Counted from the first letter of the stretch, positions 42,988 to 52,330 are shown. The stretch is DNA of 64,000 nt from Algoriphagus sp. (GCF_013373065.1 NZ_JABXIN010000001.1:186001-250000), one strand, 5' to 3'. Notes: generated from the sequence alone by a model not told the origin. Made by a program: numbers and translations.

Positions 42988-44184
42988 ATGAAACTTCTAT
43001 TGCGTGGCTATACGCTAGCCTTTTTGATTTCCCTTTTCCTATTTTCTTGTAGTGAAAAAACCACAGAGGAAGATGTGGTTCAAATTCAAACCAATTTTAC
43101 TCTTTCGAAAGTAGATTCGGTGGATTACAAACTTCTTGGAGATCCCATTCTAGCAGATGTGAGTCAGGATGCTAGTCGAATTTTGATTTATGATTATGCA
43201 GGAAGTGAAATCATTACCTTCAATCAACAAGGTGAGCTCTTAGGAAAATTTTCAAAAACCGAAGACACTCCTGATGCTTACGGATTTATGATGGAGCTTC
43301 CCGGTTTTTTGGGAAATGACCGCGTGGTTGTCAGTGGCCTTCGAGGAATTTTTATTTACGACCTGGAAGGGAACCAAATCAAAAAAATTAACCACCCAGA
43401 AGATATCGGCGGAGCGATATTTATGCCTATTACCGGAAAATCAATTGAGTCAATTTCTCGGGAAGGTGAAGAATTTTTAATTGCTAAATCTGTTCGATCT
43501 AGAAATACCTTCCCAGGAGAACAAGCATTTTACGATCGCTTTAGAGCCTTGGAGTGGATAAGTGTCCAGAATGGAAATTCCCGAGAAATTATTCCTTTTG
43601 AGGAAGGCAGTATATTCAAAAACGGCAAAGGTTACGTTGAAAGTGATTATACGCCAGCATACGAATGGATCTCAGAGAAACTTTACATCAGCTTGGGAGG
43701 AGAACCAAAACTTCGGGTCTATGAGTTTTCGGGAGAAGAGCCAATTCTAGATACCACGATTAATTTAACAATCCCGGAGATCAGAGAATTACCGATTCGG
43801 GAAAGAAATGAATTTGTAGAGGGGAATCTAATGGTTGACGGAAGTACCCCTTCCATTCGAAATATTCATCAGGTCGGTGATTATCTGCTTATCCATTATT
43901 ATGCTGGCATGGATCCCGAAAAAACAGAAGAAGCTGGAGAACTCTGGCAATCAGGCAAAGAAGAGGAAGCCGAATTACTCTTTGAAAAACTCCAGGAAGA
44001 GGTTAACAAAGGATTCTTGATTTTTGACTTAAAAACACTTCAAATTCTAGGAAACGTAGCCTTGCCAGAAGGAGTAGAAACTGGAGGATTCTTGGCTGCT
44101 GGAAACGCACTCTGGTTCCAAAAAGAACCCTCTGAAGAAGTAGAGGAAGATTTTGTTAGAATTTATAAATATGAATTAAGATAA
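42988..44184 (+). CDS. 6-bladed propeller lipoprotein (DUF4221-like), copy 1
   Basis: The 398-residue product has a lipoprotein signal (MKLLLRGYTLAFLISLFLFSC, Cys21). The body is beta-propeller-like with segments such as ILIYDYAGSEIITFNQQGELLG and FIYDLEGNQIKKINHP. The family appears to be DUF4221, common in Cyclobacteriaceae, but no function is known. It is paralogous to the next gene: both have a Cys lipobox, a PILADVSQD- or ILMDISPDG-like early strand and a GFxxFDL-type end. It is followed by the second copy after 2 bp. Confidence 0.72.
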   Translation: MKLLLRGYTLAFLISLFLFSCSEKTTEEDVVQIQTNFTLSKVDSVDYKLLGDPILADVSQDASRILIYDYAGSEIITFNQQGELLGKFSKTEDTPDAYGFMMELPGFLGNDRVVVSGLRGIFIYDLEGNQIKKINHPEDIGGAIFMPITGKSIESISREGEEFLIAKSVRSRNTFPGEQAFYDRFRALEWISVQNGNSREIIPFEEGSIFKNGKGYVESDYTPAYEWISEKLYISLGGEPKLRVYEFSGEEPILDTTINLTIPEIRELPIRERNEFVEGNLMVDGSTPSIRNIHQVGDYLLIHYYAGMDPEKTEEAGELWQSGKEEEAELLFEKLQEEVNKGFLIFDLKTLQILGNVALPEGVETGGFLAAGNALWFQKEPSEEVEEDFVRIYKYELR

Positions 44185-44186
44185 GG

Positions 44187-45353
44187 ATGAGAAGTCGTAT
44201 AATATTTTTGATCGCTAGCTATACACTTTTTCTTTCCTGTACGGAAAAAGAAAATGAGATTCTAAATAAACCTCTTTCGGAGCAAAATCTTGGGTTCGAA
44301 ATCTACGACTCCTTGATTGTTGATTATTTGGGAAATCTCATTTTGATGGATATCAGTCCGGATGGTGAAAACTATCTTATGATTGATCAAAATACAGACA
44401 CCATTTTTGTTGCCAATAAGCAAGGAGATATTAAGCATAAATACTATCGAAGTGGCGAGGATCCAGAATCAATCCAAGGGAACCGAACTGGATTGGGTAA
44501 ATTTCTAGATAATGAATCCATTCTTATCCCGGGAAGCCAAGGTATTGTCAATTACGAATTGTCGGGGAAAATCAAGAAAGTATTCAAACCTGATTTCCAA
44601 GGATTGGCTAGTTTTGTGGTCCCATTCAATCAAGTCCATTGGGTATCTGGACAAAAAGTGTACGTGTACTTACCAGGAAGGAATAGCGATTTAAGTCAAC
44701 AAGGATTAGCATTTCAAAAGGAATCTAACCGGTTGGAGGTTTTGGATTTAAAAACTGAAAAATTTGAACCTGCAATTCCTTTTCCAAAAGAATCCAAGTA
44801 TAGTAGTGAAACACAGGAATTTGGCAGTCTAGACTTTTATCCAATTTTTAATGTATCTCAGGATTCCTTATACATCCTATACCGAAACGAACCCAAATTA
44901 TTCACCTACCACTTATCCAATTTGGTGGAACCTGCAAAAGTCAAAGAAATCCCTTATTCTGAGTTCATCGAACGAAAAATTAGTGAAGAGCCAGCAAGTG
45001 GAGGATTTAATCTTAGGGATTTTTTCTTGGGAGTAAACCTTTCAATTTTCCCTACAGAAGACGGAAAATTTTTGATTCGATATCTTACTGGCTTGACAGA
45101 AGAAGAAGCTAATGAAGTAATAAATGCCGGAGGGGATGACTTTAATGAAATATTTGTAGAAGCAGAAAAATTAAATGACGGTGGGTATACTCTTTTTGAC
45201 GGTTCATTGATTAGTCCCAATATCGAAACGCCCGAAATTTTGGGCACTCTAAGCAAGTATATCTCCAAAGACGAAATCTGGTTTTCCCTCAATTTTGAGG
45301 AAGCTGAAAATGATTATTCGGTCATTTATAAGACGAGATTAGTCAGCCAATAA
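44187..45353 (+). CDS. 6-bladed propeller lipoprotein (DUF4221-like), copy 2
   Basis: The 388-residue product has lipoprotein signal MRSRIIFLIASYTLFLSC with Cys18. It shares the early block LILMDISPDGENYLMIDQNT, the IVNYELSGKIKKVFKPDFQG segment and a GGYTLFDGS-type C-terminal strand with the first copy at similar positions. The two genes appear to be tandem duplicates and overlap in spacing (2 bp), so they are likely co-expressed on the cell surface or periplasmic face. Function unknown. Confidence 0.7.
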   Translation: MRSRIIFLIASYTLFLSCTEKENEILNKPLSEQNLGFEIYDSLIVDYLGNLILMDISPDGENYLMIDQNTDTIFVANKQGDIKHKYYRSGEDPESIQGNRTGLGKFLDNESILIPGSQGIVNYELSGKIKKVFKPDFQGLASFVVPFNQVHWVSGQKVYVYLPGRNSDLSQQGLAFQKESNRLEVLDLKTEKFEPAIPFPKESKYSSETQEFGSLDFYPIFNVSQDSLYILYRNEPKLFTYHLSNLVEPAKVKEIPYSEFIERKISEEPASGGFNLRDFFLGVNLSIFPTEDGKFLIRYLTGLTEEEANEVINAGGDDFNEIFVEAEKLNDGGYTLFDGSLISPNIETPEILGTLSKYISKDEIWFSLNFEEAENDYSVIYKTRLVSQ

Positions 45354-45382
45354 AACCATTCATCTATTCCATTTCCTTTTTG

Positions 45383-45408
45383 CGGGCAAAGCCAATCGGT
45401 TTTGCCCG
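45383..45408 (+). other. Strong hairpin between the propeller lipoproteins and the Asp-box gene
   Basis: An 11-bp stem with one G-T wobble (CGGGCAAAGCC with GGTTTTGCCCG, tetraloop AATC) lies between the lipoprotein stop and the next start. It lacks a proper T-run after the stem, so it may be a weak terminator or a 5' leader structure. It falls within the extended upstream frame of the next gene, which I do not accept as coding. Confidence 0.55.
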
Positions 45409-45445
45409 TGATTGTTTATATTTCATTCTGATCAATAAAATTTCT

Positions 45446-47950
45446 ATGAAAAAATCATCGACCTACCTGATATGGGCCGCAGCTGGGTTACTCAGTTTGG
45501 GTACCGTTACAGCCCAAGAAGTCAAGCCCACCACTGAAAAAGAATTGATAGTAGCGGTTGAAAAACATCGCGAAATGCTAGCCAATACCCCACTGAATAG
45601 CTTCAAGGCCCGAAACATTGGGCCAACAAATATGTCTGGACGAATAGTGGATATTGAGGTTGCGCAAAACCCCAATACCTTCTACATCGCTGCAGCCTCA
45701 GGAGGCGTCTGGAAAACAGAGGACAATGGACAATCCTTTACTCCGATTTTTGATCATCAAGGTGCTTTAGGTATTGGAGACATGGCGCTGTCTCCTTCGG
45801 ACAATAATATTCTTTGGGTGGGAACAGGAGAAAATAATTCCAGTCGATCCACCTATGCAGGCGCTGGAGTATATAAATCCACTGACGCAGGAAAAACCTG
45901 GGAATTCATGGGGCTTCCCCATTCTCAGCATATAGGCCAAATCCAAATTCACCCAACAAATCCCAACATCGTATGGGTAGGTTCAATGGGTGGGCTCTAT
46001 TCAAAAAATAAGGAAAGAGGACTCTACATGACCACCGATGGCGGAGCATCTTGGAAGAAAGTGCTCTACATTGACGATAATACTGGGATCATTGACATCA
46101 AAGTTCATCCCGAAAACCCAGATATTCTTCTAGCCGCTTCTTGGGAACGATTCAGACAAGCCCATGACTTCATTGGAAATGGAGAAGGATCGGCAATCTG
46201 GCGATCCGAAGACGGGGGAAAAACCTGGAAAAAAGCCGTTGAAGGATTTCCTCAAAACGAATATGTAGGTCGGATCGGTTTTGATTTTGCAAAAAGCAAT
46301 CCCAATGTCGTCTATGCCCTGCATGATAATCAAGGTCCTTCAGATAAAGAACCTGAGCAACCAAGAAGAAGAGGTCAACAGGAGGAGAACCCGCTGAAGT
46401 TTGAGGATTTCAAGGAATTATCAGTTGAGGAAGCTTTGGCTTTGGAGGATGACCGATTGAATTCTTTCCTTCGTAGAAATCAATTTGCTTCCAAATACAC
46501 GCCAACCGAAATCAAACGACAACTTCGGACTGGTAAAATCACAACAGCCCAAATCGCTGACTACAACAAAGAATCGAACGATGCGAATGCTGCTTTGACC
46601 AATAATTCAATTATTGGAGCAGAAGTCTTTCGTTCGGAGGATGCTGGAAAATCCTGGAAGAAAGTTTCTGAATCAGACTTAAGCAGACTCTATAACACCT
46701 ATGGGTATTATTTCGGAGAAGTTCGAGTAAACACGGAAAATGAAGATGAGATTTTTGTTCTAGGTGTTCCTCTATTGGTTTCAAGAGATGGGGGAAAAAA
46801 CTTCTCACGCACGGATTCGGTAGGCCGTCCTCACTCCGATCATCAATCCATGTGGATCAATCCAAATGATGGAAAACATATTCTTCTCGGAAATGACGGT
46901 GGTCTCTACAGAAGCTATGGAGGTGGAGCAATCTGGGATCATTTGAATACCCAAATGCCGATCTCTCAGTTTTATTCCATTATGACCGATAATGCATCTC
47001 CTTACAATGTCTATGGGGGAATGCAAGACAATGGCGTATGGTTTGGAAGCTCTAAAAATGATCCAGCTGACCGCTGGGAATCTTTAATGGGTGGTGATGG
47101 AATGGTCGTGGCAGTAGATACTCGAGACAATAACATTGTTTACACGGGATTCCAGTTTGGAAACTATTTCCGAATCGATAAAGCCTCTGGAGACCGAAGA
47201 AGGATTACACCAGGACATGACATTGGCGATGACCCGAATCGCTGGAATTGGAGAACCCCTGCCAGATTGAGTCATCATAATCAAGATATCATTTACATGG
47301 GTTCCCAGTATGTCTACCAAAGTTTAGATCAGGGAAGTACTTGGACCACCATTTCACCCGATCTTACAAAAAATGAAAAGAGCGGAAATGTTCCTTTTGC
47401 TACTTTAACCGTAATCGAAGAGTCACCTTTTGAATTCGGAACTTTGTATGCAGGGACAGACGACGGAAATGTTTGGATTACCCGAAACAACGGCGGAAAC
47501 TGGGAATCATTGAATGCCGGACTTCCGGAAGACAGATGGGTGAGTTCGATTGCCCCATCCAAGCATCAGGAAGGAGTAGTTTACATCACCTTGAATGGCT
47601 ATCGATACGACGAGTTCAAAACCTATGTCTTCAAAAGCACCAACTATGGTAAGACATGGACTTCCATCAAAGGAAATCTACCGGAGGAGTCCACCAATAT
47701 CATTGTAGAGGATCATAGCAATCCAAGCATTCTGTATTTAGGAACAGATCATGGATTATTTGTAAGTATGGATGGAGGAAATAATTGGAATCTATTTCAA
47801 GGTGAAATTCCAAACGTAGCCATTTATGACATGGTCATTCAGGAACGCGAAAATGATCTAGTGATCGGCACCCATGGACGAAGCGTTTATATTGTAGAGC
47901 TAGAGCAAATCCATGAACTTGCCACTCCCAAACAAAAAGTAATGGATTAA
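45446..47950 (+). CDS. Exported Asp-box/BNR repeat beta-propeller protein
   Basis: I start at 45446 (MKKSSTYLIWAAAGLLSLGT, signal ending in TAQ); the 834-residue product follows. Ten Asp-box repeats (S/T-x-D-x-G-x-T/S-W) are visible, for example TEDNGQSF, STDAGKTW, TTDGGASW, SEDGGKTW, SEDAGKSW, SRDGGKNF, SLDQGSTW, TRNNGGNW, STNYGKTW and SMDGGNNW. They fold as one or two propellers, like sortilin/Vps10-type and neuraminidase-type folds. A charged helical insertion of about 80 residues (after GPSDKEPEQP) interrupts the blades. No catalytic glycosidase residues are obvious. The end (ATPKQKVMD) lacks a T9SS sorting domain. It may bind ligands at the cell surface or periplasm. Confidence 0.85.
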   Translation: MKKSSTYLIWAAAGLLSLGTVTAQEVKPTTEKELIVAVEKHREMLANTPLNSFKARNIGPTNMSGRIVDIEVAQNPNTFYIAAASGGVWKTEDNGQSFTPIFDHQGALGIGDMALSPSDNNILWVGTGENNSSRSTYAGAGVYKSTDAGKTWEFMGLPHSQHIGQIQIHPTNPNIVWVGSMGGLYSKNKERGLYMTTDGGASWKKVLYIDDNTGIIDIKVHPENPDILLAASWERFRQAHDFIGNGEGSAIWRSEDGGKTWKKAVEGFPQNEYVGRIGFDFAKSNPNVVYALHDNQGPSDKEPEQPRRRGQQEENPLKFEDFKELSVEEALALEDDRLNSFLRRNQFASKYTPTEIKRQLRTGKITTAQIADYNKESNDANAALTNNSIIGAEVFRSEDAGKSWKKVSESDLSRLYNTYGYYFGEVRVNTENEDEIFVLGVPLLVSRDGGKNFSRTDSVGRPHSDHQSMWINPNDGKHILLGNDGGLYRSYGGGAIWDHLNTQMPISQFYSIMTDNASPYNVYGGMQDNGVWFGSSKNDPADRWESLMGGDGMVVAVDTRDNNIVYTGFQFGNYFRIDKASGDRRRITPGHDIGDDPNRWNWRTPARLSHHNQDIIYMGSQYVYQSLDQGSTWTTISPDLTKNEKSGNVPFATLTVIEESPFEFGTLYAGTDDGNVWITRNNGGNWESLNAGLPEDRWVSSIAPSKHQEGVVYITLNGYRYDEFKTYVFKSTNYGKTWTSIKGNLPEESTNIIVEDHSNPSILYLGTDHGLFVSMDGGNNWNLFQGEIPNVAIYDMVIQERENDLVIGTHGRSVYIVELEQIHELATPKQKVMD

Positions 47951-47954
47951 AATT

Positions 47955-47988
47955 AAAGAGGCCGATCTTTTGATCGGCCTCTTTTTTT
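47955..47988. terminator. Bidirectional intrinsic terminator
   Basis: A 13-bp perfect stem (AAAGAGGCCGATC at 47955-47967 with GATCGGCCTCTTT at 47972-47984, loop TTTT) followed by T-runs on both strands. It separates the Asp-box gene and the convergent beta-barrel gene. Confidence 0.94.
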
Positions 47989-48580
47989 AGAATACTTTAA
48001 ATCCAACAGATAAAACCCATTGATTAAGCCGGTTATCTGTTGAAAAGTTGCTTATGTTTTCAGTGAGATTACTTAAGCCCCCTTCATATTTAGCATCGAT
48101 GTACAAATTCCCGATATCAAAGCCTAGGCCTGCTTGGTAACCAAATGTCGCTTGTTTAAAATCAACATCCATGACAGTTCCTACTGAGTTTTCTAGATTG
48201 GAATCGATATTAAATGAAGCAATTGGTCCCGCTTGGACACGGAGGAATTTGAGGAATTTAAAACCAACCATTACGGGAAGATCAATTCGATTGAAATCAG
48301 CCTGATATTTCTCAGAACCACTGTTTCCTTGCAGGTTCAATTCAAATTGACCACTGGTTTGGGTAAATAATAATTCAGGCTGAACATAAAGTCCAGCACC
48401 ACCTACTCGGGCAAAAACTCCCAAATGATATCCCGTCTGAGCATCAGTTGGCACAAATTGAGTAGACTTAAAATCCAGTTTTGAACTACTCAATCCAGCT
48501 TTAATTCCAAAACCAAAATTTTGAGAAAAGCCCACAGAAGCAAGCCCAAAAAGAACGAAAAACAAGATTATTTTTTTCAT
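47987..48580 (-). CDS. Outer-membrane beta-barrel protein (PorT-like family)
   Basis: The 197-residue protein has signal MKKIILFFVLFGLASVGFS, then NFGFGIKAGLSSSKLDF, a GYHLGVFAR segment, YVQPELLFTQ and a final WVLSVGFKVF strand. The repeated glycine-rich amphipathic strands with a terminal aromatic residue match the small outer-membrane barrels of the PorT type in Bacteroidota. It is not the PorT of the type IX machine as such; only the domain family can be claimed. A -7-like TAATTTTG (48628-48621, minus) lies 40 bp upstream but without a good -33 box. Confidence 0.83.
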   Translation of the reverse strand: MKKIILFFVLFGLASVGFSQNFGFGIKAGLSSSKLDFKSTQFVPTDAQTGYHLGVFARVGGAGLYVQPELLFTQTSGQFELNLQGNSGSEKYQADFNRIDLPVMVGFKFLKFLRVQAGPIASFNIDSNLENSVGTVMDVDFKQATFGYQAGLGFDIGNLYIDAKYEGGLSNLTENISNFSTDNRLNQWVLSVGFKVF

Positions 48581-48651
48581 ACGCAGTTATCGTTTGAGAA
48601 ATATAAACGTGAAAACTCTTCAAAATTATACAGGAGGCAAGTTCCCCCTGA

Positions 48652-49023
48652 TCAATTCACCTGAAATCTTGCCTTCTCCTCGGCAATTATTCGCAAATCA
48701 GAAAAGTCCAGCGGTTTGGGGACCAAAGAGTCAAAAGGAACGGTTGAAATCTCACGGTAGTAATTCACATCGCCAGAAGTAAAGCCGATCACAGGAATCC
48801 CTTTGGTTTTTCCATTTGCCTTCACTTTAGCCAAAAGCTCAACCCCATCCATGACGGGCATGCTGATATCCGTCAAAATCACATTAAAATCTGAATTGGA
48901 GTCTAAAACTAAAAGGGCTTCCCGACCATTTTTGGCGGTTACGACCGTATCCTTCGAGTTTTCGAAAATCCGCTTTAAAATCAAAAGATGCATTGCATCA
49001 TCATCAACCAAAAGTACTCGCAT
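48652..49023 (-). CDS. Stand-alone CheY-like response regulator
   Basis: I start the gene at 49023 (MRVLLVDDDAMHLLIL, 123 residues). A GTG-initiated longer frame from 49077 adds a segment with no matching family function. The receiver motifs are present: acidic D7-D9, the phosphoacceptor D52 in LTDISMPVMDG, T in GFTSGD and the conserved lysine in VPKPLD. There is no output domain, so the protein likely passes phosphate on or controls a partner kinase by binding. No histidine kinase gene is adjacent. A hairpin ATTCTTT-AACG-AAAGAAT (49045-49062) sits just upstream, possibly in the leader. Confidence 0.9.
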   Translation of the reverse strand: MRVLLVDDDAMHLLILKRIFENSKDTVVTAKNGREALLVLDSNSDFNVILTDISMPVMDGVELLAKVKANGKTKGIPVIGFTSGDVNYYREISTVPFDSLVPKPLDFSDLRIIAEEKARFQVN

Positions 49024-49093
49024 GCCTTTACCGTGTGATTCTACATTCTTTAACGAAAGAATCGTTCCAAAAAACACGTTTCATGAAAAAACT

Positions 49094-49134
49094 ATAAAAA
49101 AATGGCTGCCTTTTTAAAAAGACAGCCATTTCTT
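49094..49134 (-). terminator. Intrinsic terminator after the sodium symporter gene
   Basis: On the minus strand AAATGGCTG and CAGCCATTT are paired around CTTTTTAAAAAG, followed by T7. It lies about 18 bp after the symporter stop and before the response-regulator leader. Confidence 0.87.
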
Positions 49135-49151
49135 AAAGATAAAGATATGAT

Positions 49152-50537
49152 TTAGGCCGCTTGAGGAGCTCCAAACAAGCCTACCATATTTAGAATCAAA
49201 AGGATAATTACAATTGGACAAACCCACTTTATAAAGAAGATCCATCCCTTTCGATATATTCCTTGGAACTTAGGAGCACCCATTGCTAACTCATCCGCAA
49301 ATTCGCCGATTTTCTGAGCCCAGCCTGTGTAAAGGGAAAGCATCAAACAAATCACAATTACGGCGAACGTACCGAAGATAAAGTCCATCGCTCCAAAGAA
49401 TCCTTCGATAGGATTACTCAAGAAATTAAATCGAATTTCTGCGAAGAAGTTACCCGGAATGGATGACAAGGCAGAAGGAATAGACATCAACATCGCTGCA
49501 ATCCCTACGATCCAAGTCGCCTTGGTTCGGTTCCACTTTCTATCGTCAATTAGATAAGATACAGGTACTTCCAACATGGAAATAGTGGAAGTCAAAGCTG
49601 CAACCATTAAAAGCAAGAAGAACAAAGCTCCGATGACACTTCCACCTGGCATCGCATCAAATACTCGAGGCAATACATCGAAAACCAAGGCTGGACCTGC
49701 GGCAGGGTCTTTTCCTGGCAACAAAGCAAACAACGCTGGGAATACCATCAAACCACCCAATAGAGCGACCATGGTATCCATCCCTGCAATCCATCCAGAA
49801 GACTGAATGATGTTGGATTCTTTAGGCAAATACGATCCGAATGTAATCATCAATCCCCAGCCTACAGACATCGAGAAGAATGCCTGACCAAGTGCTTGAA
49901 GAACTACAGTTCCATTGATTTTTGAAAAATCAGGATTCAAATAATATTGAATTCCAGCTTCAGCACCTTCCAAAGTTACTGATCGACCAGCAATGAAAAT
50001 GATGATAATGAACAAGATAGGCATCAAAAACTTCGCTGCCTTTTCAATACCACCAGAAATTCCTCCCAATACAATTAGGATGGTAATCAAAATAAATAAG
50101 AAGGTGAGTGGAATTACATACAAAGGAGTCTGAACGAACTCCTCAAAATTCACAGGGATATTGATAATTTCAGTAACAATATAGCCAACTGTCCATCCAG
50201 CAATCACCGAATAGTAGCTAAAAACAAAAAAGCAGACCATCACACAAAGTACACCTGCTAGTTGCCAGAATTTATTACCACCAGTATCTCGAATCGCTCC
50301 GATTGGGTTTTTACCGGATTTTCTACCGAGTGCGATCTCATTGAAAAGCAATGGCAAACCAATGAAAAGAACACAGATCAGGTAAACAAACACGAAGGCT
50401 CCACCTCCGTTTTCACCTGTCAGGTATGGAAATCTCCAAATATTTCCTAGGCCAACTGCTGAACCAGCCGCGGCCATAATAAACCCTAAGCTAGAGCCGA
50501 ATTGTCCCCTTGAATCGGGAGTTGCGCTTACTGCCAT
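49152..50537 (-). CDS. Sodium-dependent neurotransmitter:sodium symporter family transporter
   Basis: The 461-residue membrane protein has about 11-12 helices. The N-terminal LGFIMAAAGSAVGLGNIWRFPY (split as LGFIMAAAGSAVG and LGNIWRFPY) is the diagnostic helix 1 with the sodium-binding residues, followed by GENGGGAFVFVYL. It belongs to the NSS/SNF (LeuT-like) family and imports an amino acid or a related amine with sodium. The terminator at 49094-49134 closes its transcript. It is 40 bp downstream of the RfbD-like gene stop but likely has its own promoter, which I could not place. Confidence 0.94.
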   Translation of the reverse strand: MAVSATPDSRGQFGSSLGFIMAAAGSAVGLGNIWRFPYLTGENGGGAFVFVYLICVLFIGLPLLFNEIALGRKSGKNPIGAIRDTGGNKFWQLAGVLCVMVCFFVFSYYSVIAGWTVGYIVTEIINIPVNFEEFVQTPLYVIPLTFLFILITILIVLGGISGGIEKAAKFLMPILFIIIIFIAGRSVTLEGAEAGIQYYLNPDFSKINGTVVLQALGQAFFSMSVGWGLMITFGSYLPKESNIIQSSGWIAGMDTMVALLGGLMVFPALFALLPGKDPAAGPALVFDVLPRVFDAMPGGSVIGALFFLLLMVAALTSTISMLEVPVSYLIDDRKWNRTKATWIVGIAAMLMSIPSALSSIPGNFFAEIRFNFLSNPIEGFFGAMDFIFGTFAVIVICLMLSLYTGWAQKIGEFADELAMGAPKFQGIYRKGWIFFIKWVCPIVIILLILNMVGLFGAPQAA

Positions 50538-50577
50538 AGATAATGCGATTGTTAAATTTTTGGGAAATAACTGCTTT

Positions 50578-51495
50578 TTAAGAGCTGGCTAAGATAATTT
50601 GTTTTGCTAAAATACCAATTGCCGCTCGGAAAGTTTTCGGCTCATAACCCAACTCCTTTCGAGCTTTTTCAATGATAAATCCGGTTCGAAGAGGTCTTTT
50701 AGCAGGTTGGACAAATCGAGTGGAGTCTGTTTCTTGGATAAGGCTCTTGTCCAAACCGAAGAAATCCGCTGTCTCGATAGCCATTTCGTAGGGCGTTAAA
50801 AAGTCGGGTCCGGAAATATTGAAAACTCCTTCCGCTCCCTTTTCAGCGATCAAAATACAGCCCTCCGCTAAATCCTCAGCCAAGGTTGGGGTACGGAATT
50901 GATCATTCACTACTTGGATGGTTTTTCCTTGCTCTAGGCTTTCCTTTACCCATAAAACAATATTGGTCCGACTCAAGCCTGGAGAAATTCCAAAAACCAA
51001 AACGGTTCTTGCGATCGTCCATTTTAAGTTTGAGTAACGAACCAATTCCTCAGCATCCAGCTTGGTCTGTCCATAATAATTGACTGGATCTGGATCTTCT
51101 TCTTCGGTCAATGGTCCCTTGTTCCCAGAAAAAATAAAATCTGTAGAAACGAAAATAAAATGAGGCTGGAAATGCTGGGATGCATCTAATAGGTATTTGG
51201 TAGCCAGTACATTCGCACGATAACAAGCCTCTTGATTTTGCTCGCAGACATCAACATGTGTCATGGCTGCTCCATGAATGATAATATCAGGATGGTACTT
51301 TTCAAGCGTCTTTTTTACGGCTTCTTCATCCTCTATATCCAGAGAAACGTATTCAAAACTTTTTTCCTTCAAGCGGCAAGGCCCTCTTCCACTGGCTATG
51401 ATTTCAAAATCACCTTTCTCTAGCAAGCGGTAAATAAGCTTTTGCCCCAACAAACCATTCGCTCCAGTGATAAATATTCGTTTTTTACTTCCCAT
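50578..51495 (-). CDS. RfbD-like SDR oxidoreductase (dTDP-4-dehydrorhamnose reductase family)
   Basis: The 305-residue protein has the Rossmann start FITGANGLLGQKLIYRLL, IIHGAAMTHVDVCEQN, VSTDFIFSG and the catalytic YYGQTKLDAEE (YXXXK), in the order of RfbD-type extended SDR enzymes. It could reduce a nucleotide-linked sugar or similar carbonyl. The stop codon of the upstream cyclophilin gene overlaps its start by 11 bp, so it is the last gene of a six-gene overlapping run. No other rhamnose-biosynthesis gene is in the window. Confidence 0.87.
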   Translation of the reverse strand: MGSKKRIFITGANGLLGQKLIYRLLEKGDFEIIASGRGPCRLKEKSFEYVSLDIEDEEAVKKTLEKYHPDIIIHGAAMTHVDVCEQNQEACYRANVLATKYLLDASQHFQPHFIFVSTDFIFSGNKGPLTEEEDPDPVNYYGQTKLDAEELVRYSNLKWTIARTVLVFGISPGLSRTNIVLWVKESLEQGKTIQVVNDQFRTPTLAEDLAEGCILIAEKGAEGVFNISGPDFLTPYEMAIETADFFGLDKSLIQETDSTRFVQPAKRPLRTGFIIEKARKELGYEPKTFRAAIGILAKQIILASS

Positions 51496-52330
51496 CCTCT
51501 ATGATATATCCAAATTCACGTTCGATTTGTGCTGGAGTCATCGCTTCCACTCTGATAGTCATGTAAATGGGATCCAAGGGCTTATCTCGAGAACCTCGAG
51601 GTTCCAAAGAAATTTTTTCAGCAACTTCCAAGCCTTGAATCACCTCTCCAAAAACAGTATACTCTCCATCCAAATGAGGTGTCCCCCCTACCGTGGTATA
51701 AGCTTCCAACTGTTCAGCAGAAAGGTCTTTGGTCAATTTGAGGTTAAGTGACTGCTCTATTTCATCCCTCTTGGATAGAATCAATCGCGTCAGGGAATCA
51801 AAGTCTTGTTGTTCGTAGAGTTGCGTATAAGTGGCTCGAAGCGAATCCTGGCTTTGCAATTGTACATATTGCATAAATGCAGCCTGCAGTTTCGCCATAT
51901 CGGTAGTAAGCTCCAATTCATCATAAACTTGTCCCAAAACAATGTAAAATTGGGATCCACTGGATCTGCGCTCTGGGTTAATATTATTCCCCTGACGAGC
52001 GGCAGCTATCATCCCTTTTTTGTGGAAATGGTTTGGCCGAATCTCTGCTGGCAAAGTAGGCCATTCCTCAGCGGGCATTTCTTCTTTTGAGAAAACATCC
52101 CCACCCTGCACCATAAATTCCGGAATGACCCGGTGAAATTCAGTAGAATCAAATCTACCTGCCTCAGCTAATTCGATAAAGTTGGATTTATGGACGGGAG
52201 TATCATCGAAAAGAACCGCCACGATTTCTCCATACCGGGTATCGATTCGAATTACTTGTTCCTTTTGGCCAGCGCAGCCCAAAAATCCCAAAAAAACAAG
52301 GACCCAAAACCAATGATATTTCTTACTCAT
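51485..52330 (-). CDS. Peptidyl-prolyl isomerase (cyclophilin type), lipoprotein
   Basis: The 281-residue protein has a lipoprotein signal ending FLGC (Cys19). The cyclophilin core is visible: GEIVAVLFDDTPVHKSNFIELA, FHRVIPEFMVQGGD with the active-site Arg and Gln, GSQFYIVLG and LDGEYTVFGEV. Between GSQFYIVLG and LDGEYTVFG there is a helical insertion of about 80 residues that lengthens the protein; ordinary cyclophilins have a few residues there. It would help fold periplasmic or outer-membrane proteins. It overlaps hemC by 4 bp on one side and the RfbD-like gene by 11 bp on the other. Confidence 0.9.
   Translation of the reverse strand: MSKKYHWFWVLVFLGFLGCAGQKEQVIRIDTRYGEIVAVLFDDTPVHKSNFIELAEAGRFDSTEFHRVIPEFMVQGGDVFSKEEMPAEEWPTLPAEIRPNHFHKKGMIAAARQGNNINPERRSSGSQFYIVLGQVYDELELTTDMAKLQAAFMQYVQLQSQDSLRATYTQLYEQQDFDSLTRLILSKRDEIEQSLNLKLTKDLSAEQLEAYTTVGGTPHLDGEYTVFGEVIQGLEVAEKISLEPRGSRDKPLDPIYMTIRVEAMTPAQIEREFGYIIEDGK

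Noticed and set aside
45383..45408. Hairpin after the second propeller lipoprotein as a true terminator
   Set aside because: The stem is strong but no T-run follows, so I list it as a structure and not as a terminator.
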